Positions 26,930 through 35,644 of a DNA stretch of 64,000 nt are shown piece after piece. Made by a program: the position numbers and the translations under genes. The notes below the pieces were generated by a model that ran no database searches, had not been told where the DNA came from, and worked only from the letters and a program-made list of their open reading frames with translations. The stretch's first letter is position 1. Each line of letters starts with the position of its first letter. Source of the DNA: Fen-1254 sp963769605 (lineage in GTDB: Bacteria > Bacteroidota > Ignavibacteria > UBA10030); the NCBI GenBank assembly GCA_963769605.1, contig CAVYML010000003.1:248001-312000 (forward strand). Reading direction: 5' to 3'.

Positions 26930-27994
26930 ATGGACCGGAGAAATTTTCTTGTAAAGCTGCCGTTAGGCGCAGTTGCATTTCAATCGACAATGGCTGCACC
27001 TTTGATAAGCAGCCGTGGTTTGGACAAACTTTCTTCCCAGGAAATTTCAGCGCTTGAAAAAGTCAAATGTGCAATGCTTTCGATGCAGCGAGCCACTTGG
27101 GAGCAAGGCGTTGCCATGCAGGCTTTACTTGAATTGGGCGAGGAGGAATTGGTCCTGCTTATGGCAAAGGATGCGGTTCTGCGCCAATCGGAGGATGGCA
27201 GATTGGCAATGCTGGGAGAAGAGTTTGCATTGACAGATGCTTGTTCTCCGGGAGAAGCCGTTCTCTGGGCGGCAAAGAAAACGAGAGATCCGGCTTTTCA
27301 ACACGCATTTGATAAACTACTCGAATACGTCGAGAAGAAGGCGCCTCGCAGCGCCGACGGTACTATTTATCACTTCACGAACATTCCGCAAATTTGGAGC
27401 GATGCAACTTATATGCTGCCGCCGTTCTTAGCTGTTGCTGGAAAATTTAGAGAGGCTGTACGTCAAATCGAGGGTATTCGGACGGCGCTGTGGAATCCCG
27501 ATAAAAAACTGCTCTCCCACATGTGGGATTACGAGAAAAAAACCTTTCCCGGGAAAGATTTTTGGGGAGTCGGCAACGGCTGGTCGGCAGCCGGAGTGAC
27601 GCGGGTGATTCGTGCGCTTCCGGAAGCCATGGCGGCAGAAAAGAAATTTCTTATCGTCTATGTTCAGGAAATTATAGATGGATGTCTGAAATACATGCGC
27701 AGCGACGGCTTGTTCCACAACACCGTCGACGATTCCGAATCGTTTGTCGAGACGAATTTAGCGCAGATGCTTTCGTATTCTATTTATAGAGGCATCAGCG
27801 GCGGGTGGATAGATCGAACATATAAAGGACATGCCGACCGTATGCGTGCGGCAGCTCATGCAAAAGTCGATACGCTCGGATTGGTTCAGGGAGTGTGCGG
27901 TTCGCCGGAATTCAATCATCCCGGAACGGCAACGGAAGGCCAGGCATTTTTCCTGATGATGGAAGCGGCATACGCCGATTTGCCGAAGATGTAG
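26930..27994 (+). CDS. GH88/GH105-type unsaturated glucuronyl/galacturonyl hydrolase
   Basis: The 354-residue protein has an export signal starting MDRRNFLVKLP, a twin-Arg-like motif. It has the (alpha/alpha)6 barrel signature of YteR/YesR-type hydrolases: ALTDACSPGEAVLWAA (catalytic Asp candidate), IWSDATYMLPPFLA (second Asp), KDFWGVGNGWSAAGVTRVI and CGSPEFNHPGTATEGQAFFLM. These enzymes remove unsaturated uronic acids produced by polysaccharide lyases from pectin-like or other acidic glycans. AAAGGAG stands about 7 bases before the ATG. With the exported epimerase and the esterase it suggests use of decorated acidic polysaccharides; no lyase is in the window. Confidence 0.9.
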   Translation: MDRRNFLVKLPLGAVAFQSTMAAPLISSRGLDKLSSQEISALEKVKCAMLSMQRATWEQGVAMQALLELGEEELVLLMAKDAVLRQSEDGRLAMLGEEFALTDACSPGEAVLWAAKKTRDPAFQHAFDKLLEYVEKKAPRSADGTIYHFTNIPQIWSDATYMLPPFLAVAGKFREAVRQIEGIRTALWNPDKKLLSHMWDYEKKTFPGKDFWGVGNGWSAAGVTRVIRALPEAMAAEKKFLIVYVQEIIDGCLKYMRSDGLFHNTVDDSESFVETNLAQMLSYSIYRGISGGWIDRTYKGHADRMRAAAHAKVDTLGLVQGVCGSPEFNHPGTATEGQAFFLMMEAAYADLPKM

Positions 27995-28192
27995 TGAAAG
28001 AAAATAAATTACCAAAGCATGTTTAGTACCGCGTCATGGAAAAGCAAGTCCGGTTTCCATGGTCGGATTTAATCCAGGATTCTTGATCTCCATGTTCTCG
28101 AGTACTGTAACTTCCAATCATAGTTATACGTAAGAAACAATATCATCAATCTCTAAAAATATTATCAACTTCTTTATGAAGAAGGAGTATGT

Positions 28193-30565
28193 ATGGGAAA
28201 ACGCATGATCATGTTATTGGTTCCAATAGCAATTGCCATTGGGTTCTCAACTATGCTTCACGCTCAGGGAAATCAATCCGGAAAGAAACATTATGATCTG
28301 TTTTTGAAAACAAGCGACTCGTGGAAGATGGTCAATAAGGAATTAACTATACCGTGCGACTTCCATTCCGATGATCCGAAAAATCTTCCCGGTAAATACT
28401 TTCATGGAGCTCTTCTGAAAAAAGAAATTGAAGGCAGAGAACCCGGGCCTGTTACATTTCATGTGAATTATCCCTCTGCGGGTAATTTTGTTTTTTTCCT
28501 TGAGACAGTATCGGATACGGGAATATTAAAAATCAGTCTGGATCATAAAAAGTTAAAGACTTTTAAATTTATGACCGGACCGAATGGCAAATGTCCCTGG
28601 GTTGAAAGCAGATCTATGGGAAACGGAATATTTCAATGCGATTACAACAAAGAGTACAGCGTTAAAATTCCGGCGGGGAAGCATGATGTATCGGTACAGA
28701 ACATGGGAACAGACTGGCTGAGTATCGGTTATTTTGTGTTTTCCGGATATTCCCCAAAAATAATGTTCCGTGAATATGAAGATTGGAAGAAATACAAAAC
28801 CACATTAGCTCAAATCGACAAGCGTTTAAAGAAATATAGAGAGAGGGCAGAAAAATTATATTCGAAACAATCGGGAGATATTAATTATGATCTCCTGCCG
28901 ACTCTTAAGCTGCAGATTGAGAATTTTGAACAACTCACGAAAAAACATGCTTCGGTTGATTTTAATCTGATGAGGACTGAAAAAGAGCTGAAGGAAATAT
29001 TCGAATATGCGGAATCCAATAAAGATTATTTTAAATTAAAGAGAGGCAGGATAAAGGCAGGATATTTGTCTGAGATCGACAGCACATACCAGCCGTACGA
29101 TATTCTCATTCCACAAAGTTATAGTCCGGCAAAAAAATATGCATTAGTTCTTCTTCTGCATGGCTACCAAAATGAAATTCATAAATATTCCGAACTGGTG
29201 AAGGACGATAAGAATTCAGACCTTGACTCGCTCAGCGTCATTAAAGCAGCGCTCTACGGCAGAAGAAACCATTATTATCTGGGAGCGGCCGAGGAAGACG
29301 TGCTGGCGGTGATGAACATTGTTCAATCAAAATATTCGATTGATCCGGATAAAATTTATCTTACCGGCTCATCCATGGGCGGATATGGAACGTGGTTTAT
29401 CGGACTTAATTATCCTGATCTGTTCGCAGCGATCAGCCCGGTTTGTCCGCCTTCAATATTCTCAGGAATAAAATTTTTAAATACCATCAGCCCGATTGAA
29501 TACATCTCGAACGCTCAACATCTTCCGGCGAGGATTTATCACGGTGCGGCGGATTCTACGGTCAATGTAAATAATTCGCGTCGGATGGCAGGCAGATTGA
29601 AAGAAATGAATTATGAATATGTTTATACGGAATATCCCGGTGTCGGTCATGATTCATGGAATAAAGCAGATGCGGATACTGACCGCCTGCCCTGGCTGCT
29701 CAAACATACCAGAAACCTGTACCCGGACAGCGTGAGACATAAAGCATTCTATTTGCGGTACGGAAAAGCATACTGGCTGCAGATTACAAGAAAGAGAGAC
29801 TGGAATAAATTCTCCGAAATTGAAGGAAATATCACCGGAAGAAACAGCGTCAACATTCATACCGACAACATTGCGTCGTTTTCTGTCGATTTGAGACACC
29901 CGGCTCTGAATATAAAAGAACCGGTGCGCGTGATTATCGACCGAGATTCCATTCTGTTGAACAATCCTTCTGAAAGCGCAGAGTTTTATCTTTCGAAAGA
30001 TTCAACATGGGTCATGGGCGTGCCAAAGATAACCGGCCTTCAGAAAAAACACGAATTGGAAGGTCCGTTCAATGCTGTGGAGACCGGCCCATTCCTGTTT
30101 GTGTATGGAACCGGAAACGCTCAAAAAGCCGGCATGCTGAAGAAGATCGGAACTATGATGCAAAACGGATGCGCTGTTTCGGATATGGATATTAAATTAG
30201 TCCCGGATACGCTGGTTATTCAGAATAAATTAGCGGAGAAAAATAATCTTTATTTAATCGGCTCACCGGACGAAAATATTTACTTAAGAGAAATAATTTC
30301 CGGTCTTCCTGTTTCCTTCGGCAAGGATTCGCTGGAGTTTAACGGGAAATACAACCGCATGGAAACGGGCATTAAACTGATTTATCCGAATCCGAAACAA
30401 CCGGATAAATATCTTATTGTCGATACATACCCTGAACTCCTGCCCGATATCGACCAGATCGTGGATTTTCCTGCGGCGGATTATTTGATCTATTCCTTAA
30501 AAGGCGGAAAGTTCGAAATTTTGAAGGACGAATTTTTCGGTCCGGACTGGCAGGTTGTCAAATAG
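28193..30565 (+). CDS. Secreted multidomain alpha/beta-hydrolase (CE1/PHB-depolymerase-like esterase)
   Basis: The 790-residue protein has a signal peptide (to about residue 26, MLHAQG), an N-terminal jelly-roll-like region (about 35-190) that may bind carbohydrate, a helical linker (about 200-270, KKYRERAEKLYSKQ), then an alpha/beta-hydrolase domain (about 300-510) with GSSMGGYG (Ser 394), GAADSTVNV (Asp 454) and GVGHDSW (His 486). The C-terminal 280 residues hold extra beta-rich domains (FSVDLRHPALNIKEPVRVIIDRD). The fold and triad fit esterases acting on sugar acetyl or feruloyl groups. The GAAGAAGGAG before the ATG supports the start. Confidence 0.88.
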   Translation: MGKRMIMLLVPIAIAIGFSTMLHAQGNQSGKKHYDLFLKTSDSWKMVNKELTIPCDFHSDDPKNLPGKYFHGALLKKEIEGREPGPVTFHVNYPSAGNFVFFLETVSDTGILKISLDHKKLKTFKFMTGPNGKCPWVESRSMGNGIFQCDYNKEYSVKIPAGKHDVSVQNMGTDWLSIGYFVFSGYSPKIMFREYEDWKKYKTTLAQIDKRLKKYRERAEKLYSKQSGDINYDLLPTLKLQIENFEQLTKKHASVDFNLMRTEKELKEIFEYAESNKDYFKLKRGRIKAGYLSEIDSTYQPYDILIPQSYSPAKKYALVLLLHGYQNEIHKYSELVKDDKNSDLDSLSVIKAALYGRRNHYYLGAAEEDVLAVMNIVQSKYSIDPDKIYLTGSSMGGYGTWFIGLNYPDLFAAISPVCPPSIFSGIKFLNTISPIEYISNAQHLPARIYHGAADSTVNVNNSRRMAGRLKEMNYEYVYTEYPGVGHDSWNKADADTDRLPWLLKHTRNLYPDSVRHKAFYLRYGKAYWLQITRKRDWNKFSEIEGNITGRNSVNIHTDNIASFSVDLRHPALNIKEPVRVIIDRDSILLNNPSESAEFYLSKDSTWVMGVPKITGLQKKHELEGPFNAVETGPFLFVYGTGNAQKAGMLKKIGTMMQNGCAVSDMDIKLVPDTLVIQNKLAEKNNLYLIGSPDENIYLREIISGLPVSFGKDSLEFNGKYNRMETGIKLIYPNPKQPDKYLIVDTYPELLPDIDQIVDFPAADYLIYSLKGGKFEILKDEFFGPDWQVVK

Positions 30566-30727
30566 TCTGTAATCAATGGGAAGAAAAAAAACAGGAAGAA
30601 GGAAGGGTTTCTCTGTCATATTGAGTACGAACACAGACAGATTAAAAAAACCGCAACCTTTTCTTCCTATCAGGAGTCATATTACTATACCAGCCTTTTT
30701 TTCAATTTTTAGAGAGACTTTCATCTT

Positions 30728-31756
30728 ATGAAAACACTTACATCGCTCTTGGTTTGCTGTTTCCTCTTCATCTCTCAATGCAAGCCGCAGGACTTGGATT
30801 ATTCTTTTAAAGAAAACTACGCCATATCTCTTCCGGCAAAGTTGTCCGTATCCTCGTCGGACGGCAACATCGATGTTCTTTCTTCGAATGGTAAAGAAAT
30901 TCAGGTGTTCTATATCGTCAAACGGGATAATAAGCTTCTTGCGATGAACAGGACAGAAGTAGAACAAAAAGGAATGTCCATCGATGTTTCGAATAAAGGC
31001 AATAGTTTAAAAATCGACGTTCGCTACCCCATGGGCTTTTGGTCGCTTCATTTACTTAATCGCGTTATTGTTCATCTTAAAATACTTGTGCCTCAAGAAA
31101 CAGAATGCCGGTTGACATCCTCGGATGGAAATATTTCTTTACAGGATTTGAAATCGAACCAGCAGGTCAGGACCGACGACGGAAACATTCGCGTTTCTCA
31201 TGTGGCCGGCGATATTTCGGCAAAGAGTAAGGATGGCAATATTGAGATTTCAAAAATTAACGGTGCGGTTTCAGCTTCTGCATCTGATGGAAATATCCGC
31301 GTAAAGGAAATCGATGGTTCGTCAGACATTCAATCAAGCGACGGTAATCTTGAAATGGAAGATATCGACGGGTCGATACAGTGCAGGGCAAGCGATGGAA
31401 ATATCGAACTTAAGAATGTACGCGGCGATATCGCCGTAAAAACTTCTGATGGAAATATCTCTTTTACAGATCTCTCCGGATCTTTGACGGCTCAAACCGG
31501 AGACGGAAGTATAAATGGGAATATTCTTCAATTAAAAAACTCTCTGACCGTTAAAACAGGAGACGACAATATCGATCTTACCATTCCTGATGGATTGGGT
31601 CTGGATTTGAACATTAAAGGAGAATCACTGAAAGTACCGTTAAAGGATTTTTCAGGAGAATCCACCGATAATTATATAAAGGGAAAAATTCACGACGGGG
31701 GCATATCTGTGGATATCACAACCAATGACGGGAGCATAAAACTTGAATATAAATAA
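30728..31756 (+). CDS. DUF4097-type beta-solenoid lipoprotein
   Basis: The 342-residue protein has a lipoprotein-like signal (VCCFLFISQC, Cys about 18). From residue 38 it repeats the motif Ser/Thr-x-Asp-Gly-Asn-Ile about eleven times with an 18-20-residue period (SSDGNIDV, TDDGNIRV, SKDGNIEI, ASDGNIRV, SSDGNLEM, ASDGNIEL, TSDGNISF, TGDGSING, TGDDNIDL, NDGSIKLEY). This is the pattern of DUF4097 'putative adhesin' right-handed beta-solenoids, with one Asp-Gly turn per coil. It is probably a surface or periplasmic structural or binding protein. The GIN-domain protein follows after a repeat element. Confidence 0.9.
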   Translation: MKTLTSLLVCCFLFISQCKPQDLDYSFKENYAISLPAKLSVSSSDGNIDVLSSNGKEIQVFYIVKRDNKLLAMNRTEVEQKGMSIDVSNKGNSLKIDVRYPMGFWSLHLLNRVIVHLKILVPQETECRLTSSDGNISLQDLKSNQQVRTDDGNIRVSHVAGDISAKSKDGNIEISKINGAVSASASDGNIRVKEIDGSSDIQSSDGNLEMEDIDGSIQCRASDGNIELKNVRGDIAVKTSDGNISFTDLSGSLTAQTGDGSINGNILQLKNSLTVKTGDDNIDLTIPDGLGLDLNIKGESLKVPLKDFSGESTDNYIKGKIHDGGISVDITTNDGSIKLEYK

Positions 31757-32130
31757 AGGAATTCGTAATCACTCAGTGTATGTAAATAATCCTGTCATTC
31801 CCGTCCCGACTAAGTCGGGAGGAATCCAGAACTGAGTTTTAACCTATTTCTGGATTCCCTGCATGCGGCGGGCAGGCCGATAAGAACGTTCGGGAATGAC
31901 GGTGTTTTTTATAATTTCAAAAATACGCTGAGCAGCAGTTACCATCTTTTTTTTATTCAATTGCGCATTCAAGCCGTTACGAAGCATGTCCGAAGAACTG
32001 CGATTCAGGGATCACAACCATTTTAGCAAACCGCAAGTCTAAACGATATTGAAGCGCTATCGGGAGAGAGAGACTATTCTGCTTATGCGCATATCGAGAC
32101 AAGTAAATAATTCGAAAGGAATCAATAGCC
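31757..32130. other. Intergenic region carrying nested repeat elements
   Basis: 374 bases between two beta-rich secreted proteins. Almost half is the repeat element at 31765-31942, itself containing a CATTCCCG-type element. No gene is recognised in the rest. Confidence 0.6.
31765..31942. repeat. 178-bp element: degenerate MITE-like ends around a CATTCCC-type inverted repeat
   Basis: Outer ends GTAATCACTCAGTGTAT (31765-31781) and, inverted, GTAACTGCTGCTCAGCGTAT (31923-31942) resemble the ends of the element at 16897. Inside, CTGTCATTCCCG (31792-31803) and CGGGAATGAC (31891-31900) are inverted ends of a second element that contains TCCCGAC/GTCGGGA (31804-31820) and GGAATCCAGA/TCTGGATTCC (31821-31830 and 31849-31858) stems. 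Intergenic CATTCCCG...CGGGAATG repeats are common in many bacteria. It appears to be an element within an element. Confidence 0.7.
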
Positions 32131-32775
32131 ATGAAAAATGTCATACTTTTTTCGCTGTTCTGCGTGCTTTCATTTTGTGCATTTCATGGACCCAGAATCC
32201 AGGGCAATGGCACGATCAAAACCGATGCCCGGGAAATTCCAGCATTTAAGTCGATCGTCTGCGACGGCGGATATGATATTCATATAACTTGCCAGGCGCA
32301 GCAATCGGTGTCCGTGGAATCCGATGAAAATCTAATGCCGTTTATCAAGACCGAAGTCAACGGAAAAACCCTCCGCATATATACGCAAGGGGATCTTTCG
32401 CCTTCTCAGGGGATCAGGATCAATGTTGCTGTTCCTCATCTTGAAGAATTTACAGTCAACGGATCGGCTGAGGGAGACATCCAGAATATCGGACCCGATT
32501 CATTTGCTCTATCCATCAACGGATCGTCGCAGCTAATCCTCAGCGGTGCGGCAGAGAAGGTAAAAATTCATATATCCGGCTTCGGCAAAATCGATGCCGA
32601 TTCTTTAAGCACAGGCGAGGCAAAAATGCATATCGAGGGAAGCGGTACTATTCAATGCCGTGTTATGAATTCACTCGATGCACGGATCGAAGGGAGCGGT
32701 ACGATCAAGTACCACGGAGAACCTAAGACCATTCACCAATCCGTGAACGGTTCGGGATCGATTGAGAAAGAATAA
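32131..32775 (+). CDS. GIN-domain (DUF2807) protein
   Basis: The 214-residue protein has a signal peptide (FSLFCVLSFCAFHG) and the head-GIN layout: AFKSIVCDGGYDIHITCQAQQSVSVESDENLMP (start of the domain), then TVNGSAEGDI, SINGSSQLIL, HIEGSGTIQC, RIEGSGTIKY and SVNGSGSI, each a beta-coil with Gly-Ser. GIN domains form two short beta-solenoids in the periplasm or on the cell surface of FCB bacteria; no catalytic role is known. The small size and the neighbouring DUF4097 protein suggest related envelope functions. Confidence 0.9.
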   Translation: MKNVILFSLFCVLSFCAFHGPRIQGNGTIKTDAREIPAFKSIVCDGGYDIHITCQAQQSVSVESDENLMPFIKTEVNGKTLRIYTQGDLSPSQGIRINVAVPHLEEFTVNGSAEGDIQNIGPDSFALSINGSSQLILSGAAEKVKIHISGFGKIDADSLSTGEAKMHIEGSGTIQCRVMNSLDARIEGSGTIKYHGEPKTIHQSVNGSGSIEKE

Positions 32776-32834
32776 TCTTTCTCTTATGCACATGCAATAA
32801 ATGCGGCGAATATACCAGATCAAAATGAAAAAAA

Positions 32835-34394
32835 ATGCAAGTGTATCGTGAGCTTATAAAGCAACCATATCCCATATCAATGAGAACATCTATAATTGCA
32901 ATGTTGGAATCAATGAAAACTTGCCGGCCGAGCAGAATGCTGTATGTATTTATGCTTAGTATTGCATTCCATGCTCATATCTTCGCTCAAAGTTCGCTCG
33001 ATTCATTGCTGCGGACATTGCCTGAAACATGTACATCGCTCATGCAGCAGCGCGGCTGGCCGAGTCTCTCGGTAGCCGTTGTCCTCGATCAAAAAATAAT
33101 TTATTCACAGGCATTCGGTTATGCCGACATCGAAAAGCAGATACCGGCGACGACAAAGACGATTTATCGGATTGCCTCAATGACGAAGTTGTTTAACGCA
33201 ACCATGCTCATGCAGCTTGCTGAACGCGGCTTGGTTGATCTGAACGATCCCTTAATCAAATATATTCCTGGGTACAGTCCAAAATATCTGCCGAACACAG
33301 GTCCGACAACATTGCGTCAGCTTGGAACACATACAGCAGGATTGCATGTCGATGCGGCGCAGGGCTTCTGGCATTATTTATCGAATTTGGAATGGGTCGT
33401 TTCGAAGGGAAAGGAAAAGATCGTATGGGGTGTCACGAAAGACGACCTGCTTTCGACATTAGATAAAGTTGAAATAGAGTACACGCCCAATATGTACCCT
33501 CATTATTCGAACTTCGCTTTTCAACTGCTCGGTATTGCTCTGGAAAATGCCGCACATGAACCGTTTGAAAAATATATCAAATCCAATATACTCGATCCGC
33601 TCGATATGAAGAATTCAGATTTCAGCCTCAACGACGAACAACAATCTCACTTTGCAGTGGGCTATACGTACCTGGAGCCGGATTTTCAGCGTTATCGTGC
33701 ACCCGACTGGGATCTATCAATTCTCAAATATTCAGGTGGACTCTATTCGACGCCGGAAGATATTGCTCGTTTTATTTCTTTTCAGTTCCGGGATCAATCT
33801 GGCAAAGATGGAAAAGTCCTGAGCGGCGACGGATTGAGATTCATGCGCACACCGCAAACATTGCGCAATCCTGAATCGCACGATACGTACGGCATCGGAT
33901 GGGCAATATATGAATATGAGGGTCATCAGGTCATGGGCCATGCCGGCGGACATTGGGGATTTGGTTCAAAAGTTGAAGTCTTACCCGATCTGAAACTGGG
34001 TGTTGTTATCATGACGAATTGCAATTACCCGCAAGGGAATATCGGTCCGGAGAAGGATTTGACAAGAATCATCATTGACAAGTTACTTCCAGTCCTGGAG
34101 ACAAAGAAAACCGAACCGGCGTTTGATCTCCGAAGTGTGAATGTCCATACGTATGCCGGATTGTATGCCATTCCCGGTGAATATGCTCACGCCGAAGTAC
34201 AGGTAAAAAACGACACGCTATATTTTTCTTTAGAGGAGAAACCAGAGTTTAATGCCGCCATCCTGCCAATCGATTTGCATCGCTTCTGTTTTGCCGCCGA
34301 TCCGGGCAGGCATCCGATGTTTCGGTTTGGTACAGATGGTTCCGGCAAGGTTGTGAGCCTGGAATTTTTGGAATTCAAATTCAAGAAAAAATAA
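32835..34394 (+). CDS. Serine hydrolase of the beta-lactamase/penicillin-binding superfamily
   Basis: Class C beta-lactamase-type domain with SMTK (Ser 115 and Lys 118 in the longest frame), YSN (PHYSNFAFQLLG) and HAGG in place of KTG near the end (VMGHAGGHWGFG). The C-terminal 90 residues (about 420-519) are a DUF3471-like beta domain. The longest frame starts at 32835, but the likely start is the ATG at 32913, since MKTCRPSRMLYVFMLSIAF...AQ is a classical signal peptide; no strong ribosome site distinguishes the two. Members of this group are esterases or peptidases rather than resistance enzymes. Confidence 0.85.
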   Translation: MQVYRELIKQPYPISMRTSIIAMLESMKTCRPSRMLYVFMLSIAFHAHIFAQSSLDSLLRTLPETCTSLMQQRGWPSLSVAVVLDQKIIYSQAFGYADIEKQIPATTKTIYRIASMTKLFNATMLMQLAERGLVDLNDPLIKYIPGYSPKYLPNTGPTTLRQLGTHTAGLHVDAAQGFWHYLSNLEWVVSKGKEKIVWGVTKDDLLSTLDKVEIEYTPNMYPHYSNFAFQLLGIALENAAHEPFEKYIKSNILDPLDMKNSDFSLNDEQQSHFAVGYTYLEPDFQRYRAPDWDLSILKYSGGLYSTPEDIARFISFQFRDQSGKDGKVLSGDGLRFMRTPQTLRNPESHDTYGIGWAIYEYEGHQVMGHAGGHWGFGSKVEVLPDLKLGVVIMTNCNYPQGNIGPEKDLTRIIIDKLLPVLETKKTEPAFDLRSVNVHTYAGLYAIPGEYAHAEVQVKNDTLYFSLEEKPEFNAAILPIDLHRFCFAADPGRHPMFRFGTDGSGKVVSLEFLEFKFKKK

Positions 34395-35116
34395 GATAGA
34401 GTGGCGGCGAGTTTAATCGACCTGAGCGCTTCAAGTTCGAATAGAAAGCTTCATAAACTGTGGAAGCAACTATATTAAGGCAATTTGCATTTTCATTAAT
34501 CAGGAAAAGTTACCCCCCCACCTTGAAAAGGTCTGTTAAAAACACATAGTATTTCCTAAGGAATTCGCATACTTTTTTAACCACCTTGAAAAGGTCTCCC
34601 TAAGGTCTCCCTAAGGTCTCCCTTCATGCAATCATGGCTTAAGGGCGGTTGATAGCGCAATCCGCCTCATCTTTATTCCCCATCGGATTTAAACCGTTCC
34701 GGGAATCGAATAACGAAAATGAGACGGAACTTATGGCTGTTCTCTCCCTTAATTATTCTTCTGCATCTGCTATGGCTGGTTCAGCATCTTGAAATTCCAT
34801 TTTGGAATATCAAAATAAGTCGAGTTGTCTGCCGGTTTCCATATAAAAAAACGCCCACTATGCTGTTTAGTTCATCGGCCTTTCAGGTTTTCCTGCTTTT
34901 TATAGGCTAAATTCAGATATCACCTGTTTATGTCCTTGACAAGCTTTCAGTAAATATGTAGGTTCCTGCAGGGTTCGTAAGGGGATTTGAACGGATGCAT
35001 GCAGGAAATCTTGACGGGGTCAAAATAAGATTTCTTCCTTGCGAATCCGGTGAAGGAAAAAGTTATTCAACCGCATTAATCCACATATCAATCACACTTC
35101 CATAGGGGGAAAAGTT
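34395..35116. other. 722-base intergenic region with repeats
   Basis: No convincing gene. It contains two copies of CCACCTTGAAAAGGTCT, a short tandem array at 34591-34624 and AT-rich sequence before the PUR-repeat gene. A 63-codon frame at 34719-34910 is hydrophobic, lacks a ribosome site and is not called. Confidence 0.5.
34518..34624. repeat. CCACCTTGAAAAGGTCT direct repeats and AAGGTCTCCCT tandem array
   Basis: CCACCTTGAAAAGGTCT occurs at 34518-34534 and 34581-34597. Each holds a CCTT/AAGG mini-hairpin. The second copy runs into three tandem copies of AAGGTCTCCCT (34591-34624). Confidence 0.75.
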
Positions 35117-35551
35117 ATGGATCAGCTATACAACAAAATCATCATATCCGGGAAGAATACATATTCTCTGGATGTGAAGGAAGCAAAGAATCAATCGAAA
35201 TATCTCGCCATCAGTTCCAGTTCTCCGTCTAATAAAGAACCTGATAAAATGGTTAAGCAGAGCGTTCTGGTTTTCGATAATGTTATCGATAACTTTGTCA
35301 GCACGTTGAAAGAAGCTTCGCAGGTGATGAAGTCGGAATCGAATTTCAGTAAAATGATTCATTCCGGAAAGATCACGTATTCGGTTGATGTCAGAGAATC
35401 GAAAAAGCAAAACAAATATCTTTGCATCGCATCAACGCGTCCTTCCAAGGAAGATGCCCAAAAATTTATCCGGCAAAGTATAGCGGTGTTCGATAATGCA
35501 GCACCGGATTTTGTAGGCGCTGTCGAGGAATCGCTGCCTTTCTTAAAATAG
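35117..35551 (+). CDS. Tandem PUR-repeat-like nucleic-acid-binding protein
   Basis: The 144-residue protein is an internal duplication: residues about 8-68 (SGKNTYSLDVKEAKNQSKYL...FDNVIDNFVSTLKEA) and about 80-144 (SGKITYSVDVRESKKQNKYL...FDNAAPDFVGAVEES). Each half matches the PUR-domain layout (Tyr-Phe/Ser-Leu-Asp-Val-Lys strand, then Asn/Gly-Lys-Tyr-Leu, and a final amphipathic helix), as in bacterial DUF3276 and Pur-alpha proteins that bind single-stranded DNA or RNA. The bacterial forms usually have a single repeat per chain and dimerise. A terminator follows, so it is probably monocistronic and well expressed. Confidence 0.7.
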   Translation: MDQLYNKIIISGKNTYSLDVKEAKNQSKYLAISSSSPSNKEPDKMVKQSVLVFDNVIDNFVSTLKEASQVMKSESNFSKMIHSGKITYSVDVRESKKQNKYLCIASTRPSKEDAQKFIRQSIAVFDNAAPDFVGAVEESLPFLK

Positions 35552-35573
35552 GACATGCTGTTCGATGCAGCAA

Positions 35574-35603
35574 AAAAGCCCGCTTTTCGGCGGGCTTTTC
35601 TTT
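35574..35603 (+). terminator. Rho-independent terminator
   Basis: GCCCGC (35578-35583) pairs with GCGGGC (35590-35595) with flanking A and T runs, giving a stem of 10 base pairs and a following T-rich tail. It ends the PUR-repeat transcript. Confidence 0.9.
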
Positions 35604-35644
35604 GTCTTGTTTGTTCTCTCTTTATTGGGTAGATTTTAGAAAGT

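Noticed and set aside
34591..34624. Possible CRISPR-like array (AAGGTCTCCCT)
   Set aside because: Units are 11 bp with no spacers, and no Cas genes are in the window.
34719..34910. 63-codon hydrophobic plus-strand frame
   Set aside because: No ribosome site, repeat-rich surroundings, and mixed composition; hydrophobicity alone is not enough.
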